Shown: positions 53,772 to 62,349, counted from the stretch's first letter. The stretch is DNA of 64,000 nt from Micromonospora vinacea (GCF_015751785.1 NZ_JADOTY010000001.1:5022001-5086000), one strand, 5' to 3'. Notes: generated from the sequence alone by a model not told the origin. Program-made: numbers and translations.

Positions 53772-54563
53772 TCACAGAATCGTTGTCAGCACACCTCCAT
53801 CGACGCGTACCGCCGATCCGTTGATTGCCGATGCGGCGGGACTGGCGAGGAAGGTCACGGTGTTTGCGATCTCATCTGGTTCGATGAAGCGTCCCAGTAG
53901 GGAGGTCTGGTTGGCGCCGATGATCGCCACTTTCAGGTCGTCCTCGAGGAGGGATTGAGCATCAGCCAGCGACCTGACCGTTTCGGCGACGCCGGCGGAA
54001 TATGTGGGGCCGCCCAGCACCGAGTTGACGGTCACCGCAGTGCCCTTCGTAAGCTTCGCCAGGCCGTTGCCCACTGCGAGCATCGCCGTCTTGGACGTGC
54101 CGTAGTGAAGCATGTCGGCGGGAATGTTGACGCCCGACTCGCTGCTCACGAACACGATCCGGCCCCACCCCCGATCGAGCATTGCCGGCATGAGGTGCCG
54201 CGCAAGCCGGACCCCGCTGAGCACGTTCACCTCGAAGTAGAGCCGCCAGTCCTCGTCGGAAATGAGGTCGAAAGGTTTGAGCTCAAAGAGCCCGACGTTG
54301 TTGATGAGAATGTCAACGGTGGGCAGTTCGTCGCACAGCCTGTCGACGTCATCGGCAACGGAGAAGTCGGCTTGGATACCAGTGACGGATACGCGGGGCG
54401 TCTCCCGACGCAACACGTCGACAGCCTCGGCCAGCTTTTCCGGGTCGCGGCCGTTGAGGACCACGTTGACACCCTCGCCGGCCAGGGCCTTCGCGGTTGC
54501 GTAACCGATGCCTTGACTGGATCCGCTGATGAATGCGGTCTTGCCGCTGAGCTGCAGGTCCAC
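53772..54563 (-). CDS. Short-chain dehydrogenase/reductase
   Basis: A 263-residue classical SDR. Cofactor motif S-G-S-S-Q-G-I-G (13-20), N-N-V-G near 85-88, catalytic Ser in V-S-S-E-S-G and Y-G-T-S-K (about 151-155), and V-D-G-G at the C-terminus. AGGAG eight bases before GTG sets the start. It is bracketed by fragments of the XRE/TPR regulators. The substrate cannot be told. Confidence 0.92.
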   Translation of the reverse strand: MDLQLSGKTAFISGSSQGIGYATAKALAGEGVNVVLNGRDPEKLAEAVDVLRRETPRVSVTGIQADFSVADDVDRLCDELPTVDILINNVGLFELKPFDLISDEDWRLYFEVNVLSGVRLARHLMPAMLDRGWGRIVFVSSESGVNIPADMLHYGTSKTAMLAVGNGLAKLTKGTAVTVNSVLGGPTYSAGVAETVRSLADAQSLLEDDLKVAIIGANQTSLLGRFIEPDEIANTVTFLASPAASAINGSAVRVDGGVLTTIL

Positions 54564-54923
54564 GTGCTGTTCTCCTAGTGAGTGGTCGCCGACTGGTGCC
54601 AGAACGGTGCACCTGCCCAACGTCGGCAGGCGTTCCTCTCGACCTTGCCGCAGACCGATGAGCATCTGATGAGCATCTGATGAGCACGGCGTCAGTGGCT
54701 GACGCTGGTGTGGTCGGACCGTTGGTACGTGCGGCCACGGCCGATTGATCTGACTGCGACGAAAGTCCCGCCTCGGGGGTTCCTGGGTCTGCCGTACCGA
54801 GCCGTGGTGTTGACCCACCCGCAACCGGGCGCTCCGCACGGCGGCTGCGGATACCGCCTCCGCACTCCAAATTGTGGGTCGGTGCCGTTGTGAACGACGG
54901 CGGTTTGGCCGGATCGTTCATCG

Positions 54924-55027
54924 CTGGGCGCCACCCGGGCGACTGGCCGCTGCCGGCGGCGACCCGATCCTGGCGGCAGCGGCAACCATCTCGGTAGCCC
55001 CGGCGTTACGCGCCTCTGCCCGGGACC
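54924..55027 (+). pseudogene. Internal fragment of regulator paralogue B
   Basis: The stretch containing GACCCGATCCTGGCGGCAGC and ACCATCTCGGTAGCCC matches 58087-58190 inside the broken regulator at about 80-85% of positions. It has neither start nor stop. Confidence 0.8.
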
Positions 55028-55075
55028 GGCGATTCGTGGCGGTGTGACGTTGATGTCGAATCGCGTGGAGGGGGA
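55028..55075. repeat. Diverged direct repeat, left copy
   Basis: CGATTCGTGGCGGTGTGACG followed by a G/T-rich stretch recurs in changed form at 55482-55530. Confidence 0.6.
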
Positions 55076-55195
55076 TGCGCGCGGATCGCGGCTAGAAGCG
55101 GAAGGCGAGCGAGGGTACGAGGATTGCGCGGGCGGCTCGTCGCTGGATCAGGCTGTGTTGTGCTGGCCGATGACCGGAGGGGTGATGGTGCACTC

Positions 55196-55305
55196 CCCTC
55201 GCCCGCGATGCCGTGGTGACCTTGGCCCAGCGTGCCTAGCGCCGAGCCATTCCCGACGAGTTGCGCCTGCTCGCCGGCCGCATCGGCATCAACCTGGCTG
55301 CATAA
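55196..55305 (+). pseudogene. C-terminal fragment of regulator paralogue A
   Basis: It matches the end of the intact regulator (57436-57548): both end L-R-L-L-A-G-R-I-G-I-N-L-A-A-stop. An in-frame TAG replaces the Gln codon of the intact gene at about 55238. The matching DNA continues some 60 bp past the stop through TACTGTCCGGTTTGG. Confidence 0.92.
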
Positions 55306-55481
55306 CTGCCGGTAATCACGACATCGTCATCTCGTCCTACTGTCCGGTTTGGAACGTGAACGCGTCCTGATAGTCGACGCGGCAACGGTCGCTCCTGAGC
55401 AGCTGGGCCTCTACCGGAGGAGGCGGGGATGGGCGGTCCGTCGGGTGGCGCGCTGGCGGGAGCGGCGGTCGATCGGAGACT

Positions 55482-55530
55482 GCGGCGATCGTGGAGGTGT
55501 GACGTCAAGGTCGGATCGTGTGAAGGGTAT
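55482..55530. repeat. Diverged direct repeat, right copy
   Basis: CGATCGTGGAGGTGTGACG here matches the left copy. The 21 bases CGGAGACTGCGGCGATCGTGG overlapping its start also occur exactly near the 3' end of treZ (about 51926-51946). Confidence 0.6.
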
Positions 55531-55676
55531 TGCATGCCGCACCGGACTTTGGTCCCGGTAGCTGGCCGACCGCGAACTGACAACGCGACCGTTTCCGGTT
55601 GCCCGAGCGACGTAGCTTGGAGGACGGTGCCTCCTGATCGATGGCATGCCCGACTCACCGTTGGACGAGGAGAGCT

Positions 55677-56255
55677 GTGGACGCGAATTCGGTTACTGCC
55701 ATCTGCGCAACTGTGATCGCCGTCGCTTCACTTGTGGTTTCGATTACGGAGGCAAGAGCAAGCCGAAGGCACAACTTCCAATCGATTCGTCCATTGTTGA
55801 GCCTGGACTGCCTCCGGTTGAATAGCGGCCTGGCCGGCATTCGAATCCGAAATGCCGGCCTTGGCCCGGCTATCATTCGGGTAACTACGCTGTATCTCGA
55901 CGGCGATGAAGTCGGGCCGTGGGAGAAGCAGGTTGTCGATCCACTGCGCGGCACGTTCGCGGTCTGGCCAAACTTCTCAACCCTTCGCCCAGGTAAGCCC
56001 ATCCCGGTTGGCCAGGAACTGATGATCCTTGCGGTAGAGGACTACCAGCCAGCGAGAGATGCCGAATTTTGGACGGCGGTGACCCAGCGGATCAGGATTC
56101 ATGTGCAGTATGAATCGATATATGGCAACGAGCGGCAGGAGGCGTGGTTCGAAGGGTCCCCCCGTCATCAGATTGAACTTCCTTCGCACGAAAGGGATGA
56201 TGCGGAATCTTCGATAAATAACGATGCGCAAACCGAGCCAAGCCAATATCTGTAG
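55677..56255 (+). CDS. AT-richer hypothetical membrane protein
   Basis: A 192-residue protein with one N-terminal membrane helix (about 5-24) and a soluble beta-rich domain (I-R-N-A-G-L-G-P-A-I-I-R-V-T-T-L-Y-L-D-G). GAGGAG four bases before GTG sets the start. Codons are clearly richer in A/T than in the neighbours (for example the last 60 bp), which suggests recent transfer. No family recognised. Confidence 0.8.
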   Translation: MDANSVTAICATVIAVASLVVSITEARASRRHNFQSIRPLLSLDCLRLNSGLAGIRIRNAGLGPAIIRVTTLYLDGDEVGPWEKQVVDPLRGTFAVWPNFSTLRPGKPIPVGQELMILAVEDYQPARDAEFWTAVTQRIRIHVQYESIYGNERQEAWFEGSPRHQIELPSHERDDAESSINNDAQTEPSQYL

Positions 56256-56357
56256 TGGCTGCCGCCACTCGTACACACTCTCGGTGTACCGTCCGAGGTG
56301 CGGGGGCAGCAGGGTGTGGCCGCTGTCCTGGTCCTCTACCTGGGGGTTGGCGAAGGC

Positions 56358-57548
56358 ATGGTGACGAAGCCGGACACCATCGGTGCCAGGATCCGTTACT
56401 GGCGGATGCGCCGGGGTGGCATGACCCAGGCCGTCCTCGCCGGGCTCGCCGGTGTCACCCAGTCCTACATCTCGCAGGTCGAGTCGGGCCGGAAGACCAT
56501 CGATCGTCGCTCCACTCTCGTCACTCTCGCCGCCGCGCTTCAGGTCACCGTGGCCGACCTGCTGGGCCAGGGCACCGAGTCCGGTGATCCGGCCCGTGAG
56601 AGCGCCGCCGAGTGTGTTCCGGCGATCTGGTCAGCCCTAATCGAGATCGAGGACGGCGAGCGCCGCCCGTCGACCTTCACCAAGGACCACCTGGCGCGCG
56701 AGGTCGCGCGCGCCGAGCAGCTTCGCACCTCCTGCAACTATCCGGCGATGGCTCGCATGCTGCCCAGCCTCCTGCTAGAAGCCGCCGCCGTAGGCGGCAC
56801 CGTGCTCGTCCAGGTCGCCTACCAGGCCGCCACCTGCCTGCGGAACCTCGGCTACCGCCATTTGGCCCTCAACGCCGCCCGGTTTTCCGGGGCGGTCGCT
56901 GACGACACCGAAGATCCGGCATGGATCGCGGCCTCGCGCTTTGCCTATGCGCAGAGTCTGCCGATCGAATCAGCACCGGTCGCGGCCCGCGCCGCCGACC
57001 GGTCACTGATCGAGCTGCAAGCTGACGCCGCCGATGAGCGGGTGCGACAGATGCTCGGGCAGCTCCACCTCTCGGCGGCGCTGACCTCGGCGGTGAGTGG
57101 ACGCCTGGACGTCGCGCGCGACCACCTTGCAGAGGCGGCTCGCGAAGCGGCGACCCTCGGGGATCCGGCCGATGGTGCGGGCTTCAACGGCTGCGGGTTC
57201 GGACCAACCAATGTCGGGCTGTGGGAGATGTCCATCGCCGCCGAGCAGGGCGAGTCGGGCCGGGTCATCGAGCTGTCTCGGACGGTCCGACCGCAGGTGC
57301 TCGCAGCGTCAATCCGCCAGCAGTCCTACTGGCTCGACCTCGGTCGCGCCCTGGCGGACGGCGGTCGTCGGGACGTCGAAGCCCTCGCCGCATTCGTGCA
57401 GGCCGAGCGAGCCGCACCGATCCCGTTCGCGATCAACCCCCTCGCCCGCGATGCCCTGGTGACCCTGGCCCAGCGCGCGCAACGTCGAGCCATCCCCGAC
57501 GAGCTGCGCCTGCTCGCCGGCCGCATCGGCATCAACCTGGCCGCATAA
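56358..57548 (+). CDS. XRE-family regulator with TPR-like C-terminal domain (paralogue A, intact)
   Basis: A 396-residue protein. Residues about 7-65 are an XRE helix-turn-helix (I-G-A-R-I-R-Y-W-R ... V-T-Q-S-Y-I-S-Q-V-E-S-G-R-K). The remaining 330 residues are helical repeats rich in Ala/Leu/Arg, TPR-like, as in many filamentous-actinobacterial regulators that often sit with SARP or peptide-signalling genes. ATG chosen because GTG one codon later and the upstream starts lack better signals. Fragments of its 3' end occur 2.2 kb upstream. Confidence 0.9.
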   Translation: MVTKPDTIGARIRYWRMRRGGMTQAVLAGLAGVTQSYISQVESGRKTIDRRSTLVTLAAALQVTVADLLGQGTESGDPARESAAECVPAIWSALIEIEDGERRPSTFTKDHLAREVARAEQLRTSCNYPAMARMLPSLLLEAAAVGGTVLVQVAYQAATCLRNLGYRHLALNAARFSGAVADDTEDPAWIAASRFAYAQSLPIESAPVAARAADRSLIELQADAADERVRQMLGQLHLSAALTSAVSGRLDVARDHLAEAAREAATLGDPADGAGFNGCGFGPTNVGLWEMSIAAEQGESGRVIELSRTVRPQVLAASIRQQSYWLDLGRALADGGRRDVEALAAFVQAERAAPIPFAINPLARDALVTLAQRAQRRAIPDELRLLAGRIGINLAA

Positions 57549-57580
57549 CTGCCAGTAATCACGCCATCACCAATCCGCTC

Positions 57581-57586
57581 TACTGT
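57581..57586 (+). promoter_or_regulatory. Conserved -10-like element between regulator copies
   Basis: TACTGT in the shared context CTACTGTCCGGTTTGG follows both the intact paralogue A gene and its upstream fragment (55338-55343), so the DNA after the gene was copied with it. It probably serves the next regulator gene as a promoter. Confidence 0.5.
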
Positions 57587-57649
57587 CCGGTTTGGGACGT
57601 GGGAGTCCCGACGGCCTGGTGCGGCAGTGGTTGATAGCGAGCCGTCCGG

Positions 57650-58836
57650 CCTCTACCCCAGCAGATGCTCGCCGACCGGCTACGCAGGTCGAAGAGCTGG
57701 GTGGACAAGGTGGAGCGCGGCGTGCGCGCCCTGGACCGGTACTCGGTGATCCAGGAGCTGGCCCACGTTCTGCGGGTCGACCCGGAGGTGCTGCTCGGCC
57801 AGCAGCGGCCAACGCCGGCCGGCCCTCTGGACGGGGTGGACGACATCCGAGCCGCGCTCGCCTGCTACGACACCTCGCAAGCCCCACAGGAGACGGACGA
57901 GCTGAGAAGGCAGGTCGGGTACGCCTGGTTGAGCTACCAGCACGCGCACTACGGGCAGTTGGTGCGGGTGTTGCCGGGTCTGCTCGACGCCGCCCAGGGT
58001 GCGCGGTCACCGGAGTTGCTGGTGCAGGCGTACCGGATCACCTCGTCGCTGCTGGTGAAGCTCGGCGAGGCCGACCTCGGCTGGCTGGCCGCCGACCGGG
58101 CGATGTCCGCCGCTGGCGACGACCCGATCCTGGCCGCAACGGCGACCATCTCGGTAGCCCAGGCGCTCCGCGCCTCCAGCCGCGACCACCTGGCCCTAAC
58201 AGCGGCCCTAACCGCCGCCAACCGCATCACCCCCACACCAGCCCACCCCCGTGATCATGAGGTTGACGGACTTCATGAAGATCAAAGCCACCGTCAACCT
58301 CATGATCACCGGGGCGGAGGCAGGGTCGCACCGCATCGGTCGGGGGGGAGTGGGCCGTGGGTGGGACGCTGCTGCTCCAGGCTGCCCTGGCCGCCGTCGG
58401 TTGCGGCGAGAGCCGCCGCGCCGACGAGCTGACCGACCGGGCCGCGGCCGTCGCCGCCAACCTTCGGGGGTACGACGATCAGCACCACACCAGCTTCGGG
58501 CCGATCGCCGTCGAGCTGGCGCGGGTGCTGGTGGCGGCCTCACGGGGTGACGCCGTTGAGGCGGTGCGGCGACATCCGGTGATTGTGCGGCGGGAGGCGT
58601 GGCGGCGGTTGCCGGCCGAGTACCGGGGCGCGTATCTGGTGGATGTCGCGCGGGCGTACCTCCAGGTGGGTGACGTGCGCGGCGCTGCCCGCGCAGTCGT
58701 GGACGCGGACAGCGTCGCGCCGGCTGAGGTCCGGTGCCGGCCGTTGGCGCGTACCGTGATCGCCGATGTTGCCCGCGCGCAGCCGGCGCCGGCCGGTGTG
58801 GCGCGACTGGCCAACCTGGTCGGCCTCACCCGCTGA
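57650..58836 (+). pseudogene. XRE/TPR regulator (paralogue B), truncated and split by a palindromic element
   Basis: The 5' part starts inside the helix-turn-helix (Q-M-L-A-D-R-L-R-R-S-K-S-W-V-D-K-V-E-R-G-V), lacking about 20 N-terminal residues. The frame is good up to A-N-R-I-T-P-T at about 58235. The gene then meets a perfect inverted repeat; past it the reading continues in another frame as G-G-E-W-A-V-G-G-T-L-L-L-Q-A-A to the normal end V-G-L-T-R. Insertion of a length not divisible by three explains the shift. A second protein could begin at the GTG at 58357. Confidence 0.88.
58251..58309. repeat. Palindromic mini-element inside the regulator gene
   Basis: GTGATCATGAGGTTGACGG and its exact complement form 19-bp perfect inverted repeats around a 21-base centre that itself contains CTTCATGAAG. 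C and G runs flank it. It looks like a non-autonomous mini-element or REP-type repeat inserted in the coding sequence. Confidence 0.9.
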
Positions 58837-58864
58837 CCGACCTACCTGTTGGTTGCGGCTTGTC

Positions 58865-59740
58865 TCACCTCGTCGCCAGCACGCGTCGGCCGTTGGCGAG
58901 CCGGGCGCTCTTGGCCTGCTCGTAGCGTTCGATGTCGGCGGAGCGGGTCGCGATCGTGCGCTGTTGGTGCTCCACCATCGCGGCTTGCCAGATCGTCACG
59001 AGATCCGTGCTGTCCTTGCACGCGACGTCGGCTACCGCGGTCCGGCGCTCCACGTCGCTGGGATGGTCGGTGCTCCACTTCGGGTCGTCATTGGCCTGCC
59101 AGGGGTCGGCGTAGGTGAACCCCTTGTCAGCCATGCACGTCGACCAGGCCCGGAAGGCGGCCTGAACGCGACTGTCCTGTTCTGCCTGTTGGCCGGCTCG
59201 GAGGGCCATGTCGTACAGGAGCGATTCGCCGACCGGTGGCGCGCCTTCGGTCAGGCGCCGGCTCGCCTCGCCGAGGCAGCCGCCCTCAGGGATCCGGCCG
59301 CCGGCCGGCTCGGGTCCGTCGGTGCCGAACCGGGTGCCGGTCAGTGCCAGCGCCGTCCTTTCCGGAGGCGGTGGAGGCTTGTCCTCAGCCGCCTCACCGC
59401 CGGGTGCGGCGTGGTAACCGAGGCGCTGCGCCTGGTCGTGCTTGACCAGCCCGTACAACCCGTCGCGTGTGGCAGCCGGGTCGGTGTGGTGCGGATCCGG
59501 CGGCCGGTAGGAGATGCCGAGCCGGCGCATGCAGGCCACGACAAGTTTCGCCTCGGCCCGCTGGAGAAGCAGGTCCTCATCCCCGGACGGAAACAGTCGG
59601 TCCAACGGAAGGCTCGTGGTCGCCACCGGTGCTGGCCCTGCGGCCCGCCGCGCGGGCCCGCTCGAGTCACAGGCGGCCCCGGCACCGACGGTCAGACAGG
59701 CCAGCACCAGGGCCGCGAATTGCCTATGGATTGTGGGCAT
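58865..59740 (-). CDS. Putative lipoprotein
   Basis: A 291-residue exported protein. The signal peptide ends L-T-V-G-A-G-A-A-C-D-S-S, a lipobox-like site (Cys near residue 25) with a weak -3 position. The mature protein is helical and charged, with three further Cys that could form disulfides (A-C-M-R-R-L-G, W-S-T-C-M-A-D-K-G-F, D-V-A-C-K-D-S). The C-M-R-x-x-G and C-M-x-x-x-G-F motifs are repeated in many actinobacterial lipoproteins of unknown role. GAGG precedes the ATG. Confidence 0.85.
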   Translation of the reverse strand: MPTIHRQFAALVLACLTVGAGAACDSSGPARRAAGPAPVATTSLPLDRLFPSGDEDLLLQRAEAKLVVACMRRLGISYRPPDPHHTDPAATRDGLYGLVKHDQAQRLGYHAAPGGEAAEDKPPPPPERTALALTGTRFGTDGPEPAGGRIPEGGCLGEASRRLTEGAPPVGESLLYDMALRAGQQAEQDSRVQAAFRAWSTCMADKGFTYADPWQANDDPKWSTDHPSDVERRTAVADVACKDSTDLVTIWQAAMVEHQQRTIATRSADIERYEQAKSARLANGRRVLATR

Positions 59741-59814
59741 GAAGACCTCGCTCAGGGTGGAGGGGCCCGCGTCGCCCGCTACCTCACGGCCGACGCGAGC
59801 CCCTCGATGCGGTC

Positions 59815-60282
59815 CTAGGGGCGGCAGCGGGTTTGCGGTTGGCCGGCCCAGACAAAGCAGAACGAGTCGAATCGGTCGTTCCAGTCGTTCCCGTTCTGGT
59901 CCCGGTCCAGCGTCAGGTTCAGGGCCTCGTCGGACTGGCCGCTGTTTGCCTTCTGGCGCCAGAAGTAGAGGCCCTGGTAGTTCTCGTGCTCGAAGAGGCG
60001 GACCGGGTTCACCGGGTCGTAGTTGCGCAACGAGCTGACGTTGTCGTGCAGCGAGCAGTCCGAGGTGCAGGCAGCCACGAACGACCATTGCCGAAAGTTC
60101 GCAGTGGTCGAGAGGGTGTCGTAGCGACCGGCGCGCAGGTCGTTGTTCTGCCACATGCACAGTTCGCCGCTCTCGCACACGCCGTTGCGCGACGTCGCCG
60201 CCTGGGCCGGGCTGGCCACGGCCAGGAGCCCGCCGGCCGCCAGCGCCAACGCACCGAAGAACGCCAGGATTTGTCGCTTCAT
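59815..60282 (-). CDS. Secreted peptidase inhibitor I36 / crystallin-like protein
   Basis: A 155-residue secreted protein: signal peptide 1-28 (A-Q-A cleavage), then a beta/gamma-crystallin-like domain typical of inhibitor family I36: G-E-L-C-M-W-Q-N-N-D-L-R-A-G-R-Y near the start of the mature part, E-H-E-N-Y-Q-G-L-Y-F-W and D-R-F-D-S-F-C-F. Six Cys suggest disulfides. AAGGAG precedes the ATG. In streptomycetes such proteins inhibit extracellular metalloproteases. It precedes the lipoprotein gene on the same strand by 74 bp. Confidence 0.88.
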   Translation of the reverse strand: MKRQILAFFGALALAAGGLLAVASPAQAATSRNGVCESGELCMWQNNDLRAGRYDTLSTTANFRQWSFVAACTSDCSLHDNVSSLRNYDPVNPVRLFEHENYQGLYFWRQKANSGQSDEALNLTLDRDQNGNDWNDRFDSFCFVWAGQPQTRCRP

Positions 60283-60388
60283 GAGTCTCCTTAGCTGGGG
60301 GATCTTTCCGCCGGAGCTGAGTGGTTGTGCTGGTGGCACCGGTGTGGACGGCGTCAGTCAACCTCGGGGATAGCGGCGCAGCCGAGAC

Positions 60389-60406
60389 ATTCGAACCAGT
60401 TCGAAT
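60389..60406. promoter_or_regulatory. Perfect 18-bp palindrome with LexA-like half-sites
   Basis: ATTCGAAC-CA-GTTCGAAT lies about 110 bp upstream of the I36-like gene. The half-sites CGAAC/GTTCG are those of Gram-positive LexA, but LexA boxes have four bases between them and this has two, so another dimeric regulator is more likely. Confidence 0.4.
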
Positions 60407-60494
60407 CTCGACCCTGTCCCGCGTTCCCGGGTTGCCGCTGAGGGTCCGCCCGGGTTTGGTGAGGGGCGCCCAGGTGCGTCCGCGCGGGGGTGGT

Positions 60495-60600
60495 CGGTGG
60501 GCGGCCGTTGGCGCGTACCGTGATCGCCGAAGTTGCCCGCGCGCAGCCGGCGCCGGCCGGCGTGGCGCGACTCGCCACGCTGGTCGGGCTCACGAGATGA
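60495..60600 (+). pseudogene. Shortest C-terminal fragment of regulator paralogue B
   Basis: It reads P-L-A-R-T-V-I-A-E-V-A-R-A-Q-P-A-P-A-G-V and ends V-G-L-T-R-stop, as at 53619 and 58836. It is the third copy of this tail in the window. Confidence 0.88.
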
Positions 60601-60615
60601 AAGGTCGCCGTCCTG

Positions 60616-60834
60616 CTATGCGCGGCCGACCCAGGTGGCGACGCACGCCTCGTTGCCCTCGGCGTCGGCCAGGACCCACCACATGGGTGCGTGCGCGTCG
60701 GAGACCAGGTTGCCGCCGAGGGCCAGGGCGGCGGCGATGCGAGCCTCTGCCTGATCGTGCGCGACAGGTCGCATGGATTGCGGCAGATTCTCGCGTCTGG
60801 TCTTGGTTTGGACGCTGCGGTGTCGGTCAGCCAT
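60616..60834 (-). pseudogene. Truncated VOC-family protein
   Basis: The 72-codon frame ends W-W-V-L-A-D-A-E-G-N-E-A-C-V-A-T-W-V-G-R, the C-terminal signature of small VOC/glyoxalase-like proteins, with A-A-L-A-L-G-G before it. The N-terminal half of the fold is absent, so it is a remnant. Confidence 0.65.
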
Positions 60835-60913
60835 CTCCGCCAGGCCGTGGCGGATGCTGCTCCTGGGTCAGCTTCTCCGTCAATCGTGTCGGCCCGGTGC
60901 TACGGTTCGGCCC

Positions 60914-61423
60914 GTGCTGAAGGTGCTTGTCAGCGGATGCTTGCAGGGGCGGGCGCTGCGTTACAACGCGACATATGTGCCGGTGAACTCGCTGATCTGG
61001 GACCGCTGGTCGGCCGAAGGACGCCTCGTGCGGTTCTGTCCGGAGGTCGCGGTGGGATTCCCGATTCCTCGCCCGCCCGCCGAGATAGTAGGGGGGACTG
61101 CGGGGGACGTTCTCGCGGGTTCCGCGCGGGTTGAAGAAGCCACCGGCGCAGACGTCACCAACCTGTTTAGGCTCGCCGCTCGACGAGCACTGGATCGGGC
61201 GGTGGAGGCAGGCGTCGCGCTCGCGATCCTTGTCGACGGCAGCCCAACCTGCGGCAGTAGCGTGATCTATGACGGCTCGTTCACCGGGCGTACCGTGCCC
61301 GGACGGGGAGTAGCCGCAGAGGAACTGCTACGTCACGGCATACCGGTGTTCCACGAAGGGCAGCTTGCGCAAGCCGCAGCGATGCTCGCTGACCTGGAGA
61401 AGTCAGAGCGCTGCACCGGGTAG
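60914..61423 (+). CDS. DUF523 family protein
   Basis: A 169-residue DUF523 (YbbK-type) protein with conserved cysteines: V-S-G-C-L (Cys9), F-C-P-E-V (about 45) and D-G-S-P-T-C-G (about 115-121). Members bind metals or Fe-S clusters in sulfur metabolism by some predictions; no tested activity is known to me. The GTG follows TACGGT by seven bases, so the mRNA is probably leaderless. Confidence 0.9.
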   Translation: MLKVLVSGCLQGRALRYNATYVPVNSLIWDRWSAEGRLVRFCPEVAVGFPIPRPPAEIVGGTAGDVLAGSARVEEATGADVTNLFRLAARRALDRAVEAGVALAILVDGSPTCGSSVIYDGSFTGRTVPGRGVAAEELLRHGIPVFHEGQLAQAAAMLADLEKSERCTG

Positions 61424-61485
61424 CGAGCCCAGCGCCGTCAGCGGTCGGTAAGTCGGCCACAGGTCCGGAAGATGTCTCTCATCTT

Positions 61486-62139
61486 TCACGACCACCGTGC
61501 ACATTCGACGTCGAGGCGTGGGTCGGTACGCACCCAGACTTCGCCCCCGACGGCCCCAGCCGGGGCGTCGACCCGTTCGAGCCCGAGGAACTCGATCAGT
61601 TGGAGAAGTTCGGCTCGTTCGGCCCGGTCATCGTCGACATCATGCGAGTCGAAGAAGACGTAGTACTTGTCGCTCGGGTCGACGATGCCGGAATCTGCCC
61701 AGATCCGTCCGACTTCTTCGATCGCCGCTGCTTCCGTCGTGAACGTGGCGGCGCGGGCGGCACCGCGGGTCTCCGGCGACGCGTCGAGGTCGGAGAGGTC
61801 GGAGAACCACTGACCGAAGTGGTCGAGGCCGGCATATCCGTTCTCGAAGAACAGCATCGCGCTCGGAAGGTAGCGGTTGGCCCTCTCGACCCGGAGGTGT
61901 TCCGACCGAGGTTGGTCCGCATCCTTGATCCGGGAGATCACACCCAGACGGGGCATGAGTACCAGACTCTGCCTCGCCGCTTCGTCAGTGATGGTGTAGG
62001 TGTCAGACTCTCGACCCTGGAAGAACGCGGAGAACGCCACGTAGGCCTCCTGCGGGTCGCCCACGGAGACGTGTTGATCGTTGCCATCACCGACGGCGAA
62101 GACGAACTGCTTCGGTCCGGGACTGTAGGGGCGGGCCAT
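61486..62139 (-). CDS. Hypothetical protein
   Basis: A 217-residue acidic soluble protein starting M-A-R-P-Y-S-P-G-P-K-Q-F-V-F-A-V-G-D-G, with AAGGAC before the ATG. It has D-D-D and E-rich helices near the C-terminus (S-H-D-V-D-D-D-R-A-E-R-A-E). I do not recognise a family. It is the only gene between the DUF523 and GlsB-like genes. Confidence 0.78.
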   Translation of the reverse strand: MARPYSPGPKQFVFAVGDGNDQHVSVGDPQEAYVAFSAFFQGRESDTYTITDEAARQSLVLMPRLGVISRIKDADQPRSEHLRVERANRYLPSAMLFFENGYAGLDHFGQWFSDLSDLDASPETRGAARAATFTTEAAAIEEVGRIWADSGIVDPSDKYYVFFDSHDVDDDRAERAELLQLIEFLGLERVDAPAGAVGGEVWVRTDPRLDVECARWS

Positions 62140-62349
62140 GTGCGTCCTTCGGTCACGTGGGATAGATCCGCCAGCGTAGTGGATCGAGGGGACATGTCCG
62201 CGGCCCTGATCAGAGGCGTGCTGTGCGCGCTTACCCTGCGCCAGCGACCAGCCGCCCGCAAGCCCTGAACCAGACCGCGATCGAGCGGGGTTTCCGGGAA
62301 CGTGAGGTTCGGGCATGTACCTGGGCACTGCTGGAGGGGAGATTCGGCA

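Larger units (their letters stand above)
54564..55676. other. Gene-poor, rearranged region
   Basis: Over 1.1 kb without an intact gene. It contains a middle fragment of regulator paralogue B (54924-55027), a diverged direct repeat (55028-55075 and 55482-55530), and the end of regulator paralogue A with its downstream promoter sequence (55196-55365). The remainder shows no coding or structural signal I can support. Confidence 0.7.
60283..60913. other. Gene-poor region with remnants
   Basis: This 630-bp region holds an 18-bp palindrome, a regulator C-terminal fragment and a truncated VOC frame. Nothing else is supported. Confidence 0.6.

Noticed and set aside
58357..58836. Independent 159-residue gene
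   Set aside because: It is the displaced 3' part of the interrupted regulator; similarity continues upstream of its GTG to the palindrome in the same frame.
60389..60406. LexA box
   Set aside because: The half-sites fit, but the spacing is two bases instead of four, and no SOS gene follows.
60389..60430. T-arm of a tRNA gene (GTTCGAAT)
   Set aside because: No acceptor, D or anticodon stem can be built around it; the sequence is a symmetric palindrome instead.
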